Source: Paracoccus stylophorae (GTDB taxonomy: Bacteria > Pseudomonadota > Alphaproteobacteria > Rhodobacterales > Rhodobacteraceae). From it: 64,000 bases of DNA. The notes beneath the pieces are model-generated. The model saw nothing but the letters and a program-made list of their open reading frames with translations, searched no databases and was not told the origin of the DNA. The translations under genes and the position numbers were made by a program. Shown here one piece after another: positions 10,258 to 20,914 of this stretch. Every line of letters begins with the position of its first letter. Position 1 is the first letter of the stretch. The stretch covers positions 2,151,001 to 2,215,000 of the forward strand of contig NZ_CP067134.1 of NCBI RefSeq assembly GCF_028553765.1. The letters run 5' to 3'.

Positions 10258-10307
10258 CGCACGCGCGGTCCGCACGGGGCCGCGCAGGGTCGTCGCGTTC
10301 GGGGACG

Positions 10308-10952
10308 TCAGGCGGCGGTCAGGTGGCGCAGCCCGTGGGTCACATCGGCCCGCACCGCCAGGCGCAGCGCCGGTTCGTCGCCCGCCCGCAGCGCGGCCAG
10401 GATCATCCGGTGATGGCGCGGCGGCTCGTTCCGCCGGACCCGCCCGTAAAGCGCCCGCATCGTCGGGCCCAGTTGCAGCCAGATCGTTTCCAGCATCGCC
10501 AGCATCGCCGGCGCCTGCGCCCGCAGATACAGCATCCGGTGAAAATCCAGGTTGCAGCGGATATAGCCGACCGCGTCGTGGCGCTCGACCGCATCCGCGA
10601 TCCGGCCGTTGATCTGCGCCAGCCGGTCGATCAGCGCGAAATGCGCCCGCGGCAGGGCGCGCGCCGCCAGTTCCGGCTCGATCAGCGCGCGCAGGGCGGC
10701 CAGTTCCTCGATCCGTTCGTCCGACAGTTCCGGCGTCGCGACCCGCCCCGACGCCGACAGCGTCAGCGCGCCTTCGGCGACCAGCCGCCGCACCGCCTCG
10801 CGCGCCGGCGTCATCGAGACGTGATATTCCCGCGCCAGACCGCGCAGCGTCAGCGGCAGCCCCGGCGCCAGTTCGCCCAGCATGATCCGGCCGCGCAGGC
10901 TGCGGTACAGACGCTCATGCGCGGCGGGGTCGGCGGTTCTTGCGGCGGTCAT
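10308..10952 (-). CDS. GntR-family transcriptional regulator, FCD type
   Basis: 214-residue DNA-binding regulator. Residues about 13-80 form a GntR winged helix (RGRIMLGELAPGLPLTLRGLAREYHVSMTPAREAVRRL). Residues about 85-205 form an all-helical FadR C-terminal domain with histidines (DFHRMLY, RHHRMI) in the places used for metal or carboxylate ligands. The effector and targets cannot be read from context: the neighbours are a lipoprotein and a metalloprotease, neither of an obvious catabolic pathway. Confidence 0.9.
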   Translation of the reverse strand: MTAARTADPAAHERLYRSLRGRIMLGELAPGLPLTLRGLAREYHVSMTPAREAVRRLVAEGALTLSASGRVATPELSDERIEELAALRALIEPELAARALPRAHFALIDRLAQINGRIADAVERHDAVGYIRCNLDFHRMLYLRAQAPAMLAMLETIWLQLGPTMRALYGRVRRNEPPRHHRMILAALRAGDEPALRLAVRADVTHGLRHLTAA

Positions 10953-10983
10953 GCGTCATCTGTGATCACGAATCGGCGCAGCG

Positions 10984-11745
10984 TCAATCGCGGAATTTCC
11001 ACGCCATCAGATCGCCGCCATGAAGGCGCAGCCAGGCGCGATGCGCGCCATAGCCGGGCATCAGATCCGCGACCGCCGCCCAGAACCGGGGCGAATGATC
11101 CATGTGCGCCAGATGCGCGACCTCGTGGGCGGCGACATAGTCCAGCACCTCGGGCGGGGCCATCGCCAGCCGCCACGAGAACATCAGCCGCCCCTGCGAC
11201 GTGCAGCTGCCCCAACGCGACCGGGTGTCGCGCAGGCTGATGGCCCGAACGGGCCGCCCCAGCACGGCCGCATAGCTGTCGCAGGCCGGGCGCAGGCGGT
11301 CATGCGCCAGATGTTTCAGAAACGCCTGCACCACCGGCCCCGCCGGCCGGTTCCGGGGCAGCAGCAGATTTTCTCCTTCCAGCCGAGCGGTCCGCGTCGC
11401 CGCCTCGACCAGCAGGCGGGCGCGCCCCTCCACCGGCAGCAGCGCGCCGGGCTCGGCGCGCAGCGGGGCCGGACGGCGCGCGGTGGCCTGCAACAGCCAG
11501 TCGCGCCGGGATTCGGCAAAGGCCAGCCCGTCGGCCAGCACGGCCCAGGGCGGCAGGGTCAGAACCGCATCGCCGCCATCGCGCGGCACCCGCAGGATCA
11601 TGCGACGCGCGCGCGCGGATCGCCGCAACGCGATGCTGAGCCCGCCGGTGATGATGATCCGTTCGTTCAACCGTTCTGCCCGCACGCCGCGTTCCGTCAG
11701 AAAAGCCTTTGACAGCCCCGCCAGCCTGTGGCACGGCGTCGGCAA
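10984..11745 (-). CDS. YgjP-like (DUF45) zinc metallopeptidase
   Basis: Predicted zinc metallopeptidase of the M48/WLM-like YgjP family. The C-terminal half carries the gluzincin motif AAHEVAHLAHMDHSPRFW (HExxH followed by a third histidine) preceded by the family signature RSRWGSCTSQGRLMFSWRL. The start is uncertain: the first ATG gives 253 residues, but homologues begin near ITGGLSIALRRSARARRM, so an internal GTG about 20 codons in could be the true start. It is read divergently from the FYDLN protein gene. Cellular role unknown. Confidence 0.85.
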   Translation of the reverse strand: MPTPCHRLAGLSKAFLTERGVRAERLNERIIITGGLSIALRRSARARRMILRVPRDGGDAVLTLPPWAVLADGLAFAESRRDWLLQATARRPAPLRAEPGALLPVEGRARLLVEAATRTARLEGENLLLPRNRPAGPVVQAFLKHLAHDRLRPACDSYAAVLGRPVRAISLRDTRSRWGSCTSQGRLMFSWRLAMAPPEVLDYVAAHEVAHLAHMDHSPRFWAAVADLMPGYGAHRAWLRLHGGDLMAWKFRD

Positions 11746-11774
11746 ATCCCTAATCGCGGCGGAAGGAGATTACC

Positions 11775-12089
11775 ATGCCCAAAGAGGAATGGGGCACGAA
11801 ACGCCTGTGCCCGCATTGCGCCACGCGCTTTTACGACCTGAACCAGAATCCGATGACCTGTCCGGCCTGCGGCAACCAGTTCACCGCCGAAAGCTTTGCC
11901 GACGGGCGCGGCAAGGCGATGGTTCCCGAAAAGACCGCGGCCAAGAAGACCGACGAGGCGGTCGAAGAGGACGACGATCTGGAAGACGAAGGCGGCGAAC
12001 TGGACGACGATCTGCTGGAAGACGACGACGATGACGGCGACGTGTCGCTGGACGACATCGCCGACGTCGCGGATGACGACGACGACTGA
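11775..12089 (+). CDS. TIGR02300 family (FYDLN acid domain) protein
   Basis: Small 104-residue protein typical of alphaproteobacteria. The N-terminus (WGTKRLCPHCATRFYDLNQNPMTCPACGNQF) has two CxxC pairs forming a likely zinc ribbon. From about residue 65 on it is almost only Asp, Glu and Leu. The strong ribosome site GGAAGGAG precedes the ATG. The gene ends in its own terminator. Function unknown; the acidic tail suggests binding to a basic partner. Confidence 0.92.
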   Translation: MPKEEWGTKRLCPHCATRFYDLNQNPMTCPACGNQFTAESFADGRGKAMVPEKTAAKKTDEAVEEDDDLEDEGGELDDDLLEDDDDDGDVSLDDIADVADDDDD

Positions 12090-12115
12090 CACAAGATCCG
12101 CCTGCCACATCGCGA

Positions 12116-12143
12116 CGCGGCCCCCTGCGGGGCCGCGTTTTTT
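12116..12143 (+). terminator. Rho-independent terminator after the FYDLN gene
   Basis: A 9-bp stem CGCGGCCCC/GGGGCCGCG with a CTGC loop is followed by six T residues, 26 bases after the stop codon. Confidence 0.9.
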
Positions 12144-12214
12144 GTGCGGGAACACCCGGCTTCGCGGCACCCGCGATCTGCGCCGAAACTTTCCCGACAC
12201 ACCCGATTTTCCGC

Positions 12215-12243
12215 TTGCACCCCGCCACCCCCGCCCCTATACG
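12215..12243 (+). promoter_or_regulatory. sigma-70 type promoter of tRNA-Ala
   Basis: TTGCAC and TATACG are separated by exactly 17 bases, about 41 bases before the mature tRNA. A perfect 7-bp inverted repeat (CGATCGG, AA, CCGATCG) lies between the -10 box and the tRNA, in the expected 5' leader. Confidence 0.6.
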
Positions 12244-12284
12244 ACGCCACGCAGCGATCGGAACCGATCGCGCAGACCTCCGGT

Positions 12285-12812
<528 letters not shown>

Positions 12813-12883
12813 TGGTAATCCCCCCTGATTTTAAGGGGATGCGGAAGTAGAATTTTCTCGGCAGGATGAACGAGGAGATTCCG

Positions 12884-13147
12884 ATGAAGAAGACACGATT
12901 CACAGAAGCCCAGATCATGGGTGTGCTGCGCCAGATGGAGGGCGGTGTGCCTGCCGCTGAGCTGTGCCGCGAGCATGGGATGAGCAGCGCCACGCTGTAC
13001 AAGTGGCGGGCGAAGTATGGCGGCATGGACGCCAGTCTGATCAGCGAGATGAAGGCAATGACCGAGGAGAACCGGCGGCTGAAGCGGATGTTTGCAGATG
13101 TGAGCATGCAGAATGATCTTCTGAAGGAGGCCCTCGGAAAAAAATGA
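12884..13147 (+). CDS. IS3-family transposase OrfA
   Basis: 87-residue helix-turn-helix protein with a C-terminal leucine-zipper-like region. [43 protein letters not shown] is the classical OrfA DNA-binding domain that recognises the IS ends. ATG at 12884 is preceded by GAGGAG. The last codons run through seven A residues (13138-13144) just before the stop, a standard site for -1 frameshifting into OrfB. Confidence 0.92.
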   Translation: MKKTRFTEAQIMGVLRQMEGGVPAAELCREHGMSSATLYKWRAKYGGMDASLISEMKAMTEENRRLKRMFADVSMQNDLLKEALGKK

Positions 13148-13971
13148 ACCGGCCAGCTCAACGCCGAGAGTTGGCCGTGAAAGCGGTGGCGATAAAGGGT
13201 ATCAGCATTGCTCTGGCCTGCCGGGCATTCGACGTCAGTGAGACATGCTACCGGTACAGCCCGAAATTGGACGAGGAGAACGAGCAGATCGACGACCTGC
13301 TGCTCGGTCTGACGATGGCAAAGAAGACTTGGGGCTTTGGCCTGTGCTTTCTGTATCTGCGCAACGTCCAGGGCCATGGCTGGAACCATAAACGGGTGTA
13401 CAGGATCTACCGGGAACTGGAGCTGAACCTGCGGATCAAGCCACGCAAGCGCCTGAAACGGGAGAAGCCCGAGGAGTTGGCCGTGCCCGAGGCCCCGAAC
13501 GAGGTCTGGTCGATGGACTTCATGGCCGACAGACTGGAGGATGGACGACAATTCCGGCTGTTGAACGTTCTGGACGACTTCAACCGTGAAGGACTGGGCA
13601 TTGAGATCGACTTCTCACTGCCTGCGGAACGGGTTGTTCGGGCATTGAACCAGATTATTGAATGGCGCGGCGCACCTCGAACCATTCGAGTCGATAACGG
13701 CCCGGAATACCTCAGTGGCACCCTCACGGAATGGGCTGAGAACAGGGGCATTACCCTGGCCTATATCCAATCCGGCAAGCCCCAGCAGAACGCCTATGTC
13801 GAGCGCTACAACCGGACGGTCAGGCACGAATGGCTGGACTTGTACATTTTCGAAGGCATTGAAGAGGTACAGCAGATTGCTACCGAGTGGCTCTGGTCCT
13901 ACAACAACGAACGCCCCAACATGGGCAACGGCGGGATGACCCCCGCCCAGAAACTGAGAGTCGCCGCGTAG
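13144..13971 (+). CDS. IS3-family transposase OrfB (DDE integrase domain)
   Basis: 275-residue catalytic subunit, normally made as an OrfAB fusion by -1 frameshift on the A7 tract at the orfA end. The rve/DDE core is visible: first Asp in [11 protein letters not shown], second Asp in [13 protein letters not shown], and catalytic Glu in [23 protein letters not shown]. The C-terminus [19 protein letters not shown] is typical. The pattern resembles the IS407 group. No disruption is seen, so the IS may still be active. Confidence 0.93.
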   Translation: MNRPAQRRELAVKAVAIKGISIALACRAFDVSETCYRYSPKLDEENEQIDDLLLGLTMAKKTWGFGLCFLYLRNVQGHGWNHKRVYRIYRELELNLRIKPRKRLKREKPEELAVPEAPNEVWSMDFMADRLEDGRQFRLLNVLDDFNREGLGIEIDFSLPAERVVRALNQIIEWRGAPRTIRVDNGPEYLSGTLTEWAENRGITLAYIQSGKPQQNAYVERYNRTVRHEWLDLYIFEGIEEVQQIATEWLWSYNNERPNMGNGGMTPAQKLRVAA

Positions 13972-14050
13972 ATTCTACGACCAAGCCCCCGCAAAAATGG
14001 GGGGATTACCGTGATCCAATCAAAATCATTCACTATCCATCTCCTTTCTT

Positions 14051-15358
14051 TTATCGTTCAAATCCAAAATCACGGCCTCTATCGCGTCCGCGCGTGCGCT
14101 TTCGGCCCTCACGATCTGGCTCGCGGCGCTCGTGCGAGCGCTCGCTCAAACCCATCTCCTGATAGCGGACGATATCTTCGCGCAGCAGCAACAGATCGGC
14201 TTGCTGCCGTTCCCGTTGCTCACGGATTTCCTGTTGCAAGACATGCCGTTCGTCGAGCTGATCCGCGATCAGCGTATCACGCTCGTCGCGATCCCGCAGA
14301 AGCGCCGCCCAGGCATCACGCTCGTTCTGTTCCCTGATCTTGCTGTATTTGCCCGTGACACGCTGCCAGAGTCCAGAGAACCCGCGCTGCAACTTTGCTG
14401 CACGCGCGTTGGTTTCTGCTGTCCAGCGCTTTTCCTGATTTTCTTTTTGCGTCGCGCGTTCCTGACGGTGCCGTCCTGCCAGTTTGCTGCGGCGGAATTC
14501 GAGCGCTGTGCGGCCTTGCCTCGCTTCAAGTTCGGCCTGACGGATGAACCCCCTGACGCGATCCGTCATGCGCGCGGCAATCGTAGTCTTGGCCTGACCA
14601 ACTGAGGGCAGTTCGGCGAGATCGCCGAGTCGGGCCGCAACATCTTTGGTCTTCACGCCTGCTTGCCGCGCCACGGCATAGACCTCACCGCGATAATCAA
14701 CGGCAACAACGCCACGCCGATCACCACGCGCGAGCGTGAACCCGCGCTCTCTTAAGGCTTGAGCAAAGGAAACGCCTGAATCTGAGCGGCTCCAGGCCTT
14801 TTGGAAAAGCGCCTTGATCTGTTTCGGATCGAGGCCCGTGCGCCGCGCTTGTTGCCACTCTTCACGGGTAAATCTGAGCGGATCGCGCTCTTTCCAATCG
14901 CGCAGCCCCTTGGGCATTTCCCAACCATGGGCGCGGAACAGTTCACGCGACACGTCGCGCAAATGCAGCTTGTAGTGCGGCAGATTGATCGCCCGCATTC
15001 GACCCGCATCAATACGCGACCAGACAACATGCGCATGACGCCGCCCGTCTTTTTCATGGAAGACAATCGCGCGCGGCTGGTTTTCCAGGCCGAGCTTGCG
15101 TTCAACTTCGTTTGCCGCCGCTTCGAATTCTTCGACTGTCACCGCCGCATCCTGCGGCGGGTTAAGACTAATCGAGAATAGGTGGTTGGTGCAGCGCGTG
15201 CCTTCAGCAATAGCATCGGCCTCAAGAAACGCGCCGCGCAGATCATCACTAACGAAGCCGCGTACCTCATGCAGCTCGACATGATCGTTATCCCGCATGG
15301 TCAGCAGATACCGCGCAAGTTGCGCCCCGCCGCTGCGTTCTTTGGCCTTGATAATCAC
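14051..15358 (-). CDS. relaxase/mobilization nuclease (MobA/VirD2 type)
   Basis: 435-residue DNA relaxase expected to nick oriT and lead the strand into a recipient through a helper conjugation system. The N-terminal relaxase domain shows HEKDGRRHAHVVWSRID, containing the histidine cluster for metal binding. After about residue 190 the protein becomes a very charged helical region (Arg/Glu/Gln rich). The GTG start overlaps the mobC stop in a GTGA junction. Which MOB subfamily it belongs to is not clear by eye. No type IV secretion genes are in the window, so it would be mobilizable only. Confidence 0.88.
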   Translation of the reverse strand: MIIKAKERSGGAQLARYLLTMRDNDHVELHEVRGFVSDDLRGAFLEADAIAEGTRCTNHLFSISLNPPQDAAVTVEEFEAAANEVERKLGLENQPRAIVFHEKDGRRHAHVVWSRIDAGRMRAINLPHYKLHLRDVSRELFRAHGWEMPKGLRDWKERDPLRFTREEWQQARRTGLDPKQIKALFQKAWSRSDSGVSFAQALRERGFTLARGDRRGVVAVDYRGEVYAVARQAGVKTKDVAARLGDLAELPSVGQAKTTIAARMTDRVRGFIRQAELEARQGRTALEFRRSKLAGRHRQERATQKENQEKRWTAETNARAAKLQRGFSGLWQRVTGKYSKIREQNERDAWAALLRDRDERDTLIADQLDERHVLQQEIREQRERQQADLLLLREDIVRYQEMGLSERSHERREPDREGRKRTRGRDRGRDFGFER

Positions 15359-15777
15359 GGCTTCGGACCACGATTGCTATCGCGACCGAGTGCGCTAAGA
15401 ATATCTTGCCTCATGGCAAGCACGGCTGCACAAGCTTTGCGCAGTTCCTCTTCGGTTTCTGGCGTCACAGGCAACGAGCCGGTGTTCACGGCCTTTGCGA
15501 GTTGGTTGAGATTGGCAGAAAGGCGCGAAGACCCGAGTGCGCCGAGCACACGCCCAAGGGCAACGTGGTCTTTCACCGGAAACTTGCCACGCGTCGTCCG
15601 AGGGGTCACATCCTCTCCGAACAGGCGTTCGCGAATGTATGCCCCTAAAGCTTGCCCCGCAGCATCATGTTCAAGGATGCCGCGCTCATCGAAGCTGAGC
15701 CGCAGCGAAAATGGCGTATGGTGTTTTTCAATTTTCTTGTTGGCTAAGATATTGAAATCATTTGTGGGTTTTTTCAT
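15355..15777 (-). CDS. MobC-like relaxosome protein
   Basis: 140-residue accessory protein of plasmid mobilization, expected to help the relaxase melt oriT. Features of the family are an N-terminal ribbon-helix-helix-like stretch (TPFSLRLSFDERGILEHDAAGQALGAYIRERLF) and the RLSANLNQLAKAVNTGSLPVTPETEEEL block. I chose ATG at 15777 with GGGAG about 7 nt upstream over a TTG codon 21 bases earlier. The coding end overlaps the relaxase start. An oriT would be expected just upstream, but I cannot identify an inverted repeat there. Confidence 0.85.
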   Translation of the reverse strand: MKKPTNDFNILANKKIEKHHTPFSLRLSFDERGILEHDAAGQALGAYIRERLFGEDVTPRTTRGKFPVKDHVALGRVLGALGSSRLSANLNQLAKAVNTGSLPVTPETEEELRKACAAVLAMRQDILSALGRDSNRGPKP

Positions 15778-15810
15778 CGTCACGCTCCCGACCGTCAAGG
15801 TCTAGTTGCG

Positions 15811-15876
15811 CGAGATGGCATTCCCAACTCTGAAGGACTTCAAACAGGAGGTTCGATTCCTCTCCCGTCAGGTCCA
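15811..15876 (+). repeat. tRNA-like scrap, probable old attachment site
   Basis: Contains GCGC and ATGGCATTC as in the anticodon arm of tRNA-Ala at 12285, a T-arm-like GGAGGTTCGATTCCT and a terminal CCACCA. The spacing from the T arm to CCA is about five bases too long and no matching 5' acceptor strand is found upstream, so it is not a working tRNA. Read on the minus strand it would give the tail GGPDGRGIEPP, similar to the tRNA-derived tails of serine recombinases. Confidence 0.55.
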
Positions 15877-15877
15877 C

Positions 15878-15955
15878 CAGTATTGCCCTTCAAGGTTGAA
15901 ATTACCCGCTACGCCTTGAGGGCCATTTCAGCGATTCGACTCCCTGTTTTTCTGC
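15878..15955 (-). pseudogene. fossil 3' end of a second serine recombinase
   Basis: On the minus strand this stretch aligns base by base, with small gaps, to the end of the recombinase fragment at 12361-12430: both share GAAYCGCT, TTCAAGG/TCAAGG, TAGCGG and AATTTCAACC/CATTTCAACC in order. The frame is broken by a stop and indels. With the adjacent tRNA-like scrap it repeats the order tRNA end-recombinase end seen at tRNA-Ala, suggesting two tandem integrations. The rest of 15778-16106 shows nothing I can identify. Confidence 0.45.
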
Positions 15956-16106
15956 ATTCGAAATCGGGCTTGGAAAACGTCCCGCCTTCGGCCCCGCCAC
16001 ATCGACATCCCGCCACGATCCGCCCCCCAGTCTGGACATGGCCGGCGGAGGATGTCATCAGGCGCGTCACATCGACAGATACCACCGTGCGGCCCAGGGC
16101 AAGACG

Positions 16107-17030
16107 ATGCGGATCATATTTCATCTTGGTTCCTACAAGACCGGCACGACCAGCTTTCAGAACATGGTCTTCGAGAATCGCGATCTGCTGTCGGATCAGG
16201 GCGTGCTCTATCCCCGAACCGGGTTGACGAACGAAAAGGATCTGGGCCACCGGCACACCTCGCTGATCTGGGGGTATCTGTCCGGCAAGGCGGATGCCTG
16301 CCCCGATGCGCTGCTGGAGGAGTTGCGCGGATCGCACGCGCACACCGCGATCCTGTCGTCCGAGGCCTGGGCGCATCCGGGCCATCTGTCGCATCTGATC
16401 CGGCTGGTCACGCGGCTGGAGGATCACGGCTTTTCCGACCATGCAGCGATGCTGGTGCTGCGCAACCTGCCCGATTATCAGGTCAGCCATTACCGGGAAT
16501 TCACGGTCAACCGCAACAATACAGGGCCCTATGCCGATTATGTCCGCAAACGTCCGAACCTGTTCGACTATCTTCTGCTGACGCAGTCCTTTCGAGCGAT
16601 GTTCGGCCCGCGCCTGTCCGTCATCCCCTATACGGATGGCGCGGACATGACGGGCAGGCTGTTCCAGCGGATGGGTCTGGGGGCGCTGCACGACCGGATG
16701 GAAAACGTGGCGCGCGCAAATACGAAGCCGTTCGGCCCGCTGGAGATCGAGGCGATCCGCTGCGCGAAAGAGCTGAAAAAGCCTCAGGCGGACGGGCTGG
16801 CCGCGCTGTCTTCCCTGCTGGCAGAAGATGACACGCTGCGCGAGGCGACCTGGACCGAGCGTTTCGCGGACCACGTTCCCGCCCTGCCCGCCGCCTACCG
16901 GCAACGATTTCAGGACGCCGCCTGCTGGAGCACCGCCGAGGCCGAGGCGATCTTTCGCGAAGACGGCATCGAAGGACGCAACGTGGCCGGGATCACCGCC
17001 GCGCTGATGGACCGGCTGCGCGCGATGTAG
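16107..17030 (+). CDS. sulfotransferase-like protein
   Basis: 307-residue protein starting MRIIFHLGSYKTGTTSFQNMV. That is the 5'-phosphosulfate-binding loop of PAPS-dependent sulfotransferase-like proteins (GxxKTGTTSxQ). A later VLRNLPDYQVSHYREF resembles the family's 3'-phosphate-binding region. The rest is not specific enough to name a substrate; in Rhodobacterales such proteins are often tied to surface polysaccharides, but no glycosyltransferase is adjacent. The ATG at 16107 was chosen because the phosphate loop is N-terminal in the family. It lies at the edge of the tRNA-Ala island and may be the first chromosomal gene or element cargo. Confidence 0.7.
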   Translation: MRIIFHLGSYKTGTTSFQNMVFENRDLLSDQGVLYPRTGLTNEKDLGHRHTSLIWGYLSGKADACPDALLEELRGSHAHTAILSSEAWAHPGHLSHLIRLVTRLEDHGFSDHAAMLVLRNLPDYQVSHYREFTVNRNNTGPYADYVRKRPNLFDYLLLTQSFRAMFGPRLSVIPYTDGADMTGRLFQRMGLGALHDRMENVARANTKPFGPLEIEAIRCAKELKKPQADGLAALSSLLAEDDTLREATWTERFADHVPALPAAYRQRFQDAACWSTAEAEAIFREDGIEGRNVAGITAALMDRLRAM

Positions 17031-17069
17031 GGGCCGACGGCGTCTGCGGTCCGCGGACGGCGGTCGCGC

Positions 17070-18200
17070 CTATTCGGCGGCGGTCCGGTCTGCGGACTGC
17101 GATTCCAGCTTTGCGGCGCGTTCCTCGACCAGTTCGACGATATGGTCGATCATCCGGTCGTTCGACAGCTTGTGGCTTTGGCGGCCGGCCAGATAGACCA
17201 TGCCGCTGCCCGCGCCGCCACCGGTGAAGCCCAGATCGGTCATCAGCGCCTCGCCCGGCCCGTTCACCACGCAACCGATGATCGACAGGCTCATCGGCGT
17301 CTTGATGTGTTCCAGACGCTTTTCCAGCGCCTCGACCGTCTTGATCACGTCAAAGCCCTGCCGCGCGCAGGACGGGCACGAGATGATCTGGACGCCGCGC
17401 GTGCGCAGGCCCAGGGATTTCAGGATCTCGAAGCCGACCTTCACCTCTTCGACCGGATCGGCGGACAGGCTGACGCGGATCGTGTCGCCGATCCCCGCCC
17501 ACAGCAAATTGCCCAGCCCGACGGCGGATTTCACCGTGCCGCCGACGAACCCGCCGGCCTCGGTGATGCCCAGATGGATCGGCGCATCCGTCGCCTCGGC
17601 CAGCTGCTGATAGGCGGCGGCGGCCAGGAACACGTCGCTGGCTTTCACGCTGATCTTGAATTCGTGGAAATCGTTGTCTTGCAGGATCCTTATATGGTCC
17701 AGCCCGCTTTCCACCATCGCATCCGGGCAAGGCTCGCCGTATTTCTCCAGCAGATGCTTTTCCAGCGACCCCGCGTTGACGCCGATGCGGATCGAGCAGC
17801 CGTGGTCGCGCGCCGCCCGGATCACCTCGCGCACGCGGTCGGGGCTGCCGATATTGCCCGGATTGATGCGCAGGCAGGCCGCGCCCGCCGCGGCCGCCTC
17901 GATGGCGCGCTTGTAGTGGAAATGGATGTCGGCCACGATCGGCACCGGGCTTTCGCGGCAGATCTCGCGCAGCGCCCGCGTGGTGTCCTGATCGGGGGCC
18001 GAGATACGCACGATGTCGGCGCCGGCATCGGCGGCGCGGATCACCTGATCCAGCGTCGCGCGGACGTCGCGGCCATCGGTGTTGGTCATGGTCTGGACGC
18101 TGATCGGCGCATCGCCCCCGACGGGGACGCGGCCGACCATGATCTGGCGGGATTTCCGCCGCTCGATATTGCGCCAGGGGCGGATCGGGTTCAGCGACAT
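17070..18200 (-). CDS. ispG: 4-hydroxy-3-methylbut-2-en-1-yl diphosphate synthase
   Basis: Fe-S enzyme of the non-mevalonate isoprenoid (MEP) pathway, reducing MEcPP to HMBPP. 376 residues, the normal bacterial length. The [4Fe-4S] ligands are visible in [10 protein letters not shown] and [12 protein letters not shown]. The N-terminal TIM barrel has [19 protein letters not shown] and [15 protein letters not shown] start with GGAGG upstream. It converges with the sulfotransferase-like gene. Confidence 0.97.
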   Translation of the reverse strand: MSLNPIRPWRNIERRKSRQIMVGRVPVGGDAPISVQTMTNTDGRDVRATLDQVIRAADAGADIVRISAPDQDTTRALREICRESPVPIVADIHFHYKRAIEAAAAGAACLRINPGNIGSPDRVREVIRAARDHGCSIRIGVNAGSLEKHLLEKYGEPCPDAMVESGLDHIRILQDNDFHEFKISVKASDVFLAAAAYQQLAEATDAPIHLGITEAGGFVGGTVKSAVGLGNLLWAGIGDTIRVSLSADPVEEVKVGFEILKSLGLRTRGVQIISCPSCARQGFDVIKTVEALEKRLEHIKTPMSLSIIGCVVNGPGEALMTDLGFTGGGAGSGMVYLAGRQSHKLSNDRMIDHIVELVEERAAKLESQSADRTAAE

Positions 18201-18278
18201 GCGGGCCTCCGGGGTTCGTGTCCCAGATAAGCCATCGCGCCGGTCGCGGCAACCGGTGCACGCAGCCGTGATCGCGGC

Positions 18279-18944
18279 TCAGCCGCGCGGCAGGCGCAGC
18301 GCCGTCATCACCGTCGCCAGCGCGTCGCGCGGCAGCATGACCAGCATCCTGCCCTCGATCTTCAGCGTCACCAGGCCCCTGGCCATGTTCGAGGTGCCGA
18401 CCCGCGTGCCCGGCGCGAATTCGATCCCCTCGATCGGCCATTCCAGCCCGGTGCTGGTGCCGCGTGCCGGCCCCATCGGATACAGCGATACCCGCGTGCC
18501 GGGCATCAGCGGCAGGGTCACGCGCGGCGGCGCCAGAAACACGATGTCGTCGCTGGCCAGCAGGATCACCGGCGGGCGGGTGACGGTGGCCATCGCGGTC
18601 AGCGCGGCCAGCGTGTGATCAAGCCGCCGTCCGGCAAAGCCCACCGCCATCACGAAGGGCGCGGCGATCCGGGTCAGGCATTTGGTGAAATCGGTGCTGT
18701 CCTGTTCGGCGACATGGGCGACGCGCTGCGCCGGGATGGCCTTGCGGGCCGCGGCGCTGATGCTGTCCAGATCGCCGATCACCCAATCCGGCGGATGACC
18801 CAGGGCAAGGGCGCGGTCCGCGCCGCCATCGGCCGCCACCAGCGTCGGCGCGACCGACAGCGACTGGGCCAGATCGGCGGGCCGCACCGCGCCGCCGCCG
18901 ATGACGGTGACGCCGCGATCCGAGATCACCAGCGGCGGGATCAT
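18279..18944 (-). CDS. thiN: thiamine pyrophosphokinase
   Basis: 221-residue enzyme predicted to convert thiamine and ATP to thiamine diphosphate. Family blocks are AADGGADRALALGHPPDWVIGDLDSI (substrate/Mg site), EQDSTDFTKCL and GFAGRRLDHTLAAL, followed by the small C-terminal thiamine-binding beta domain (NMARGLVTLKIEGRML). The ATG at 18944 overlaps the stop of the DUF2842 gene (ATGA), which fixes the start and indicates translational coupling. Confidence 0.9.
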   Translation of the reverse strand: MIPPLVISDRGVTVIGGGAVRPADLAQSLSVAPTLVAADGGADRALALGHPPDWVIGDLDSISAAARKAIPAQRVAHVAEQDSTDFTKCLTRIAAPFVMAVGFAGRRLDHTLAALTAMATVTRPPVILLASDDIVFLAPPRVTLPLMPGTRVSLYPMGPARGTSTGLEWPIEGIEFAPGTRVGTSNMARGLVTLKIEGRMLVMLPRDALATVMTALRLPRG

Positions 18945-19153
18945 TCGTTCCGGCCGATCCCGGTGAAGATGCGGCGCAGCGGCACCACCCAGACCAGCCC
19001 CAGCACGACATAGACCGCAATTTCGATCCAGATCGGCTGGCGGCCCCAACGCGTGTCCATCCAGTTCACGAGCGTGACCGCCACGATGATATAGGCCGGC
19101 AGCCCCAGAACCAGGATCAGCAGGGACAATCGCTTGCGGGTCTTCAGATCCAT
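18941..19153 (-). CDS. DUF2842 membrane protein
   Basis: 70-residue protein with two membrane helices (SLLILVLGLPAYIIVAVTLV and WIEIAVYVVLGLVWVVPL) joined by a short loop with WMDTRWGRQP. It matches the alphaproteobacterial DUF2842 family, function unknown. The ATG at 19153 has a strong AAGGAGGG site. It overlaps the thiamine pyrophosphokinase gene by four bases. Confidence 0.85.
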   Translation of the reverse strand: MDLKTRKRLSLLILVLGLPAYIIVAVTLVNWMDTRWGRQPIWIEIAVYVVLGLVWVVPLRRIFTGIGRNE

Positions 19154-19248
19154 CACGCCCTCCTTGCCCGCCACGGGGCCTTCATTCCTCCGCACGCGTC
19201 ACGCGGATCGTCCGCACGACAGCCCGGCACCCTGCCGCGCGGATGCGG

Positions 19249-20541
<1,293 letters not shown>

Positions 20542-20643
20542 GAGCCGGTCCCTTCCTTGCCCGAAAATTGTCCGGCATTTCGTCTAGCGCATGGGGCGGT
20601 CAGGGAAAAGCCGCGATTTGGCCGACACGCGCCCCCTTGCCGC

Positions 20644-20862
20644 CTACCAGTGCGGCGGGCGCTGATCGGCCAGGGGGATCGTGCCGCCCTGATCCAGTTC
20701 CGTCTGCGCGGCGCTGCGCAGCAGCAACGCGACGCGGCGCGACAGGCTGGCGATCTCGGCGTCCTGGCGGGCGATCACCTCGCTCAGCTCGTCAGTGGCG
20801 CGGGTCTGGTGGGCCAGCGCCTCTTCCAGACGCGCGATGCGCCGGTCCATGTCCTTGTCCAT
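20644..20862 (-). CDS. slyX: SlyX-family protein
   Basis: 72-residue coiled-coil protein ([39 protein letters not shown]) ending in the conserved PPHW/PPHY-type tail (DQRPPHW), the SlyX hallmark. The ATG at 20862 is preceded by AGGGGG. Function is unknown in the family. It is read divergently from hisS, the two starts only about 50 bases apart. Confidence 0.85.
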   Translation of the reverse strand: MDKDMDRRIARLEEALAHQTRATDELSEVIARQDAEIASLSRRVALLLRSAAQTELDQGGTIPLADQRPPHW

Positions 20863-20914
20863 ACCGCCCCCTTCCGCTACAGCAGCCACGGCTTGCTCTG
20901 TAAGGCACAGGACC

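Larger units (their letters stand above)
12813..14010 (+). mobile_element. IS3-family insertion sequence, apparently intact
   Basis: Roughly 1.2 kb, bounded by inverted ends that both begin GGTAATCCCCCC and share an inner GTAGAAT block. It contains overlapping orfA and orfB with an A7 slippery tract. The bases next to the two ends do not form a matching target duplication, which fits insertion followed by deletion of adjacent DNA, including the recombinase 5' part. Confidence 0.85.

Noticed and set aside
15811..15876. Functional tRNA, possibly selC because GGACTTCAAAC resembles a TCA anticodon loop
   Set aside because: No 5' acceptor strand pairs with the 3' end, the anticodon stem does not pair, and the T arm to CCA distance is wrong.
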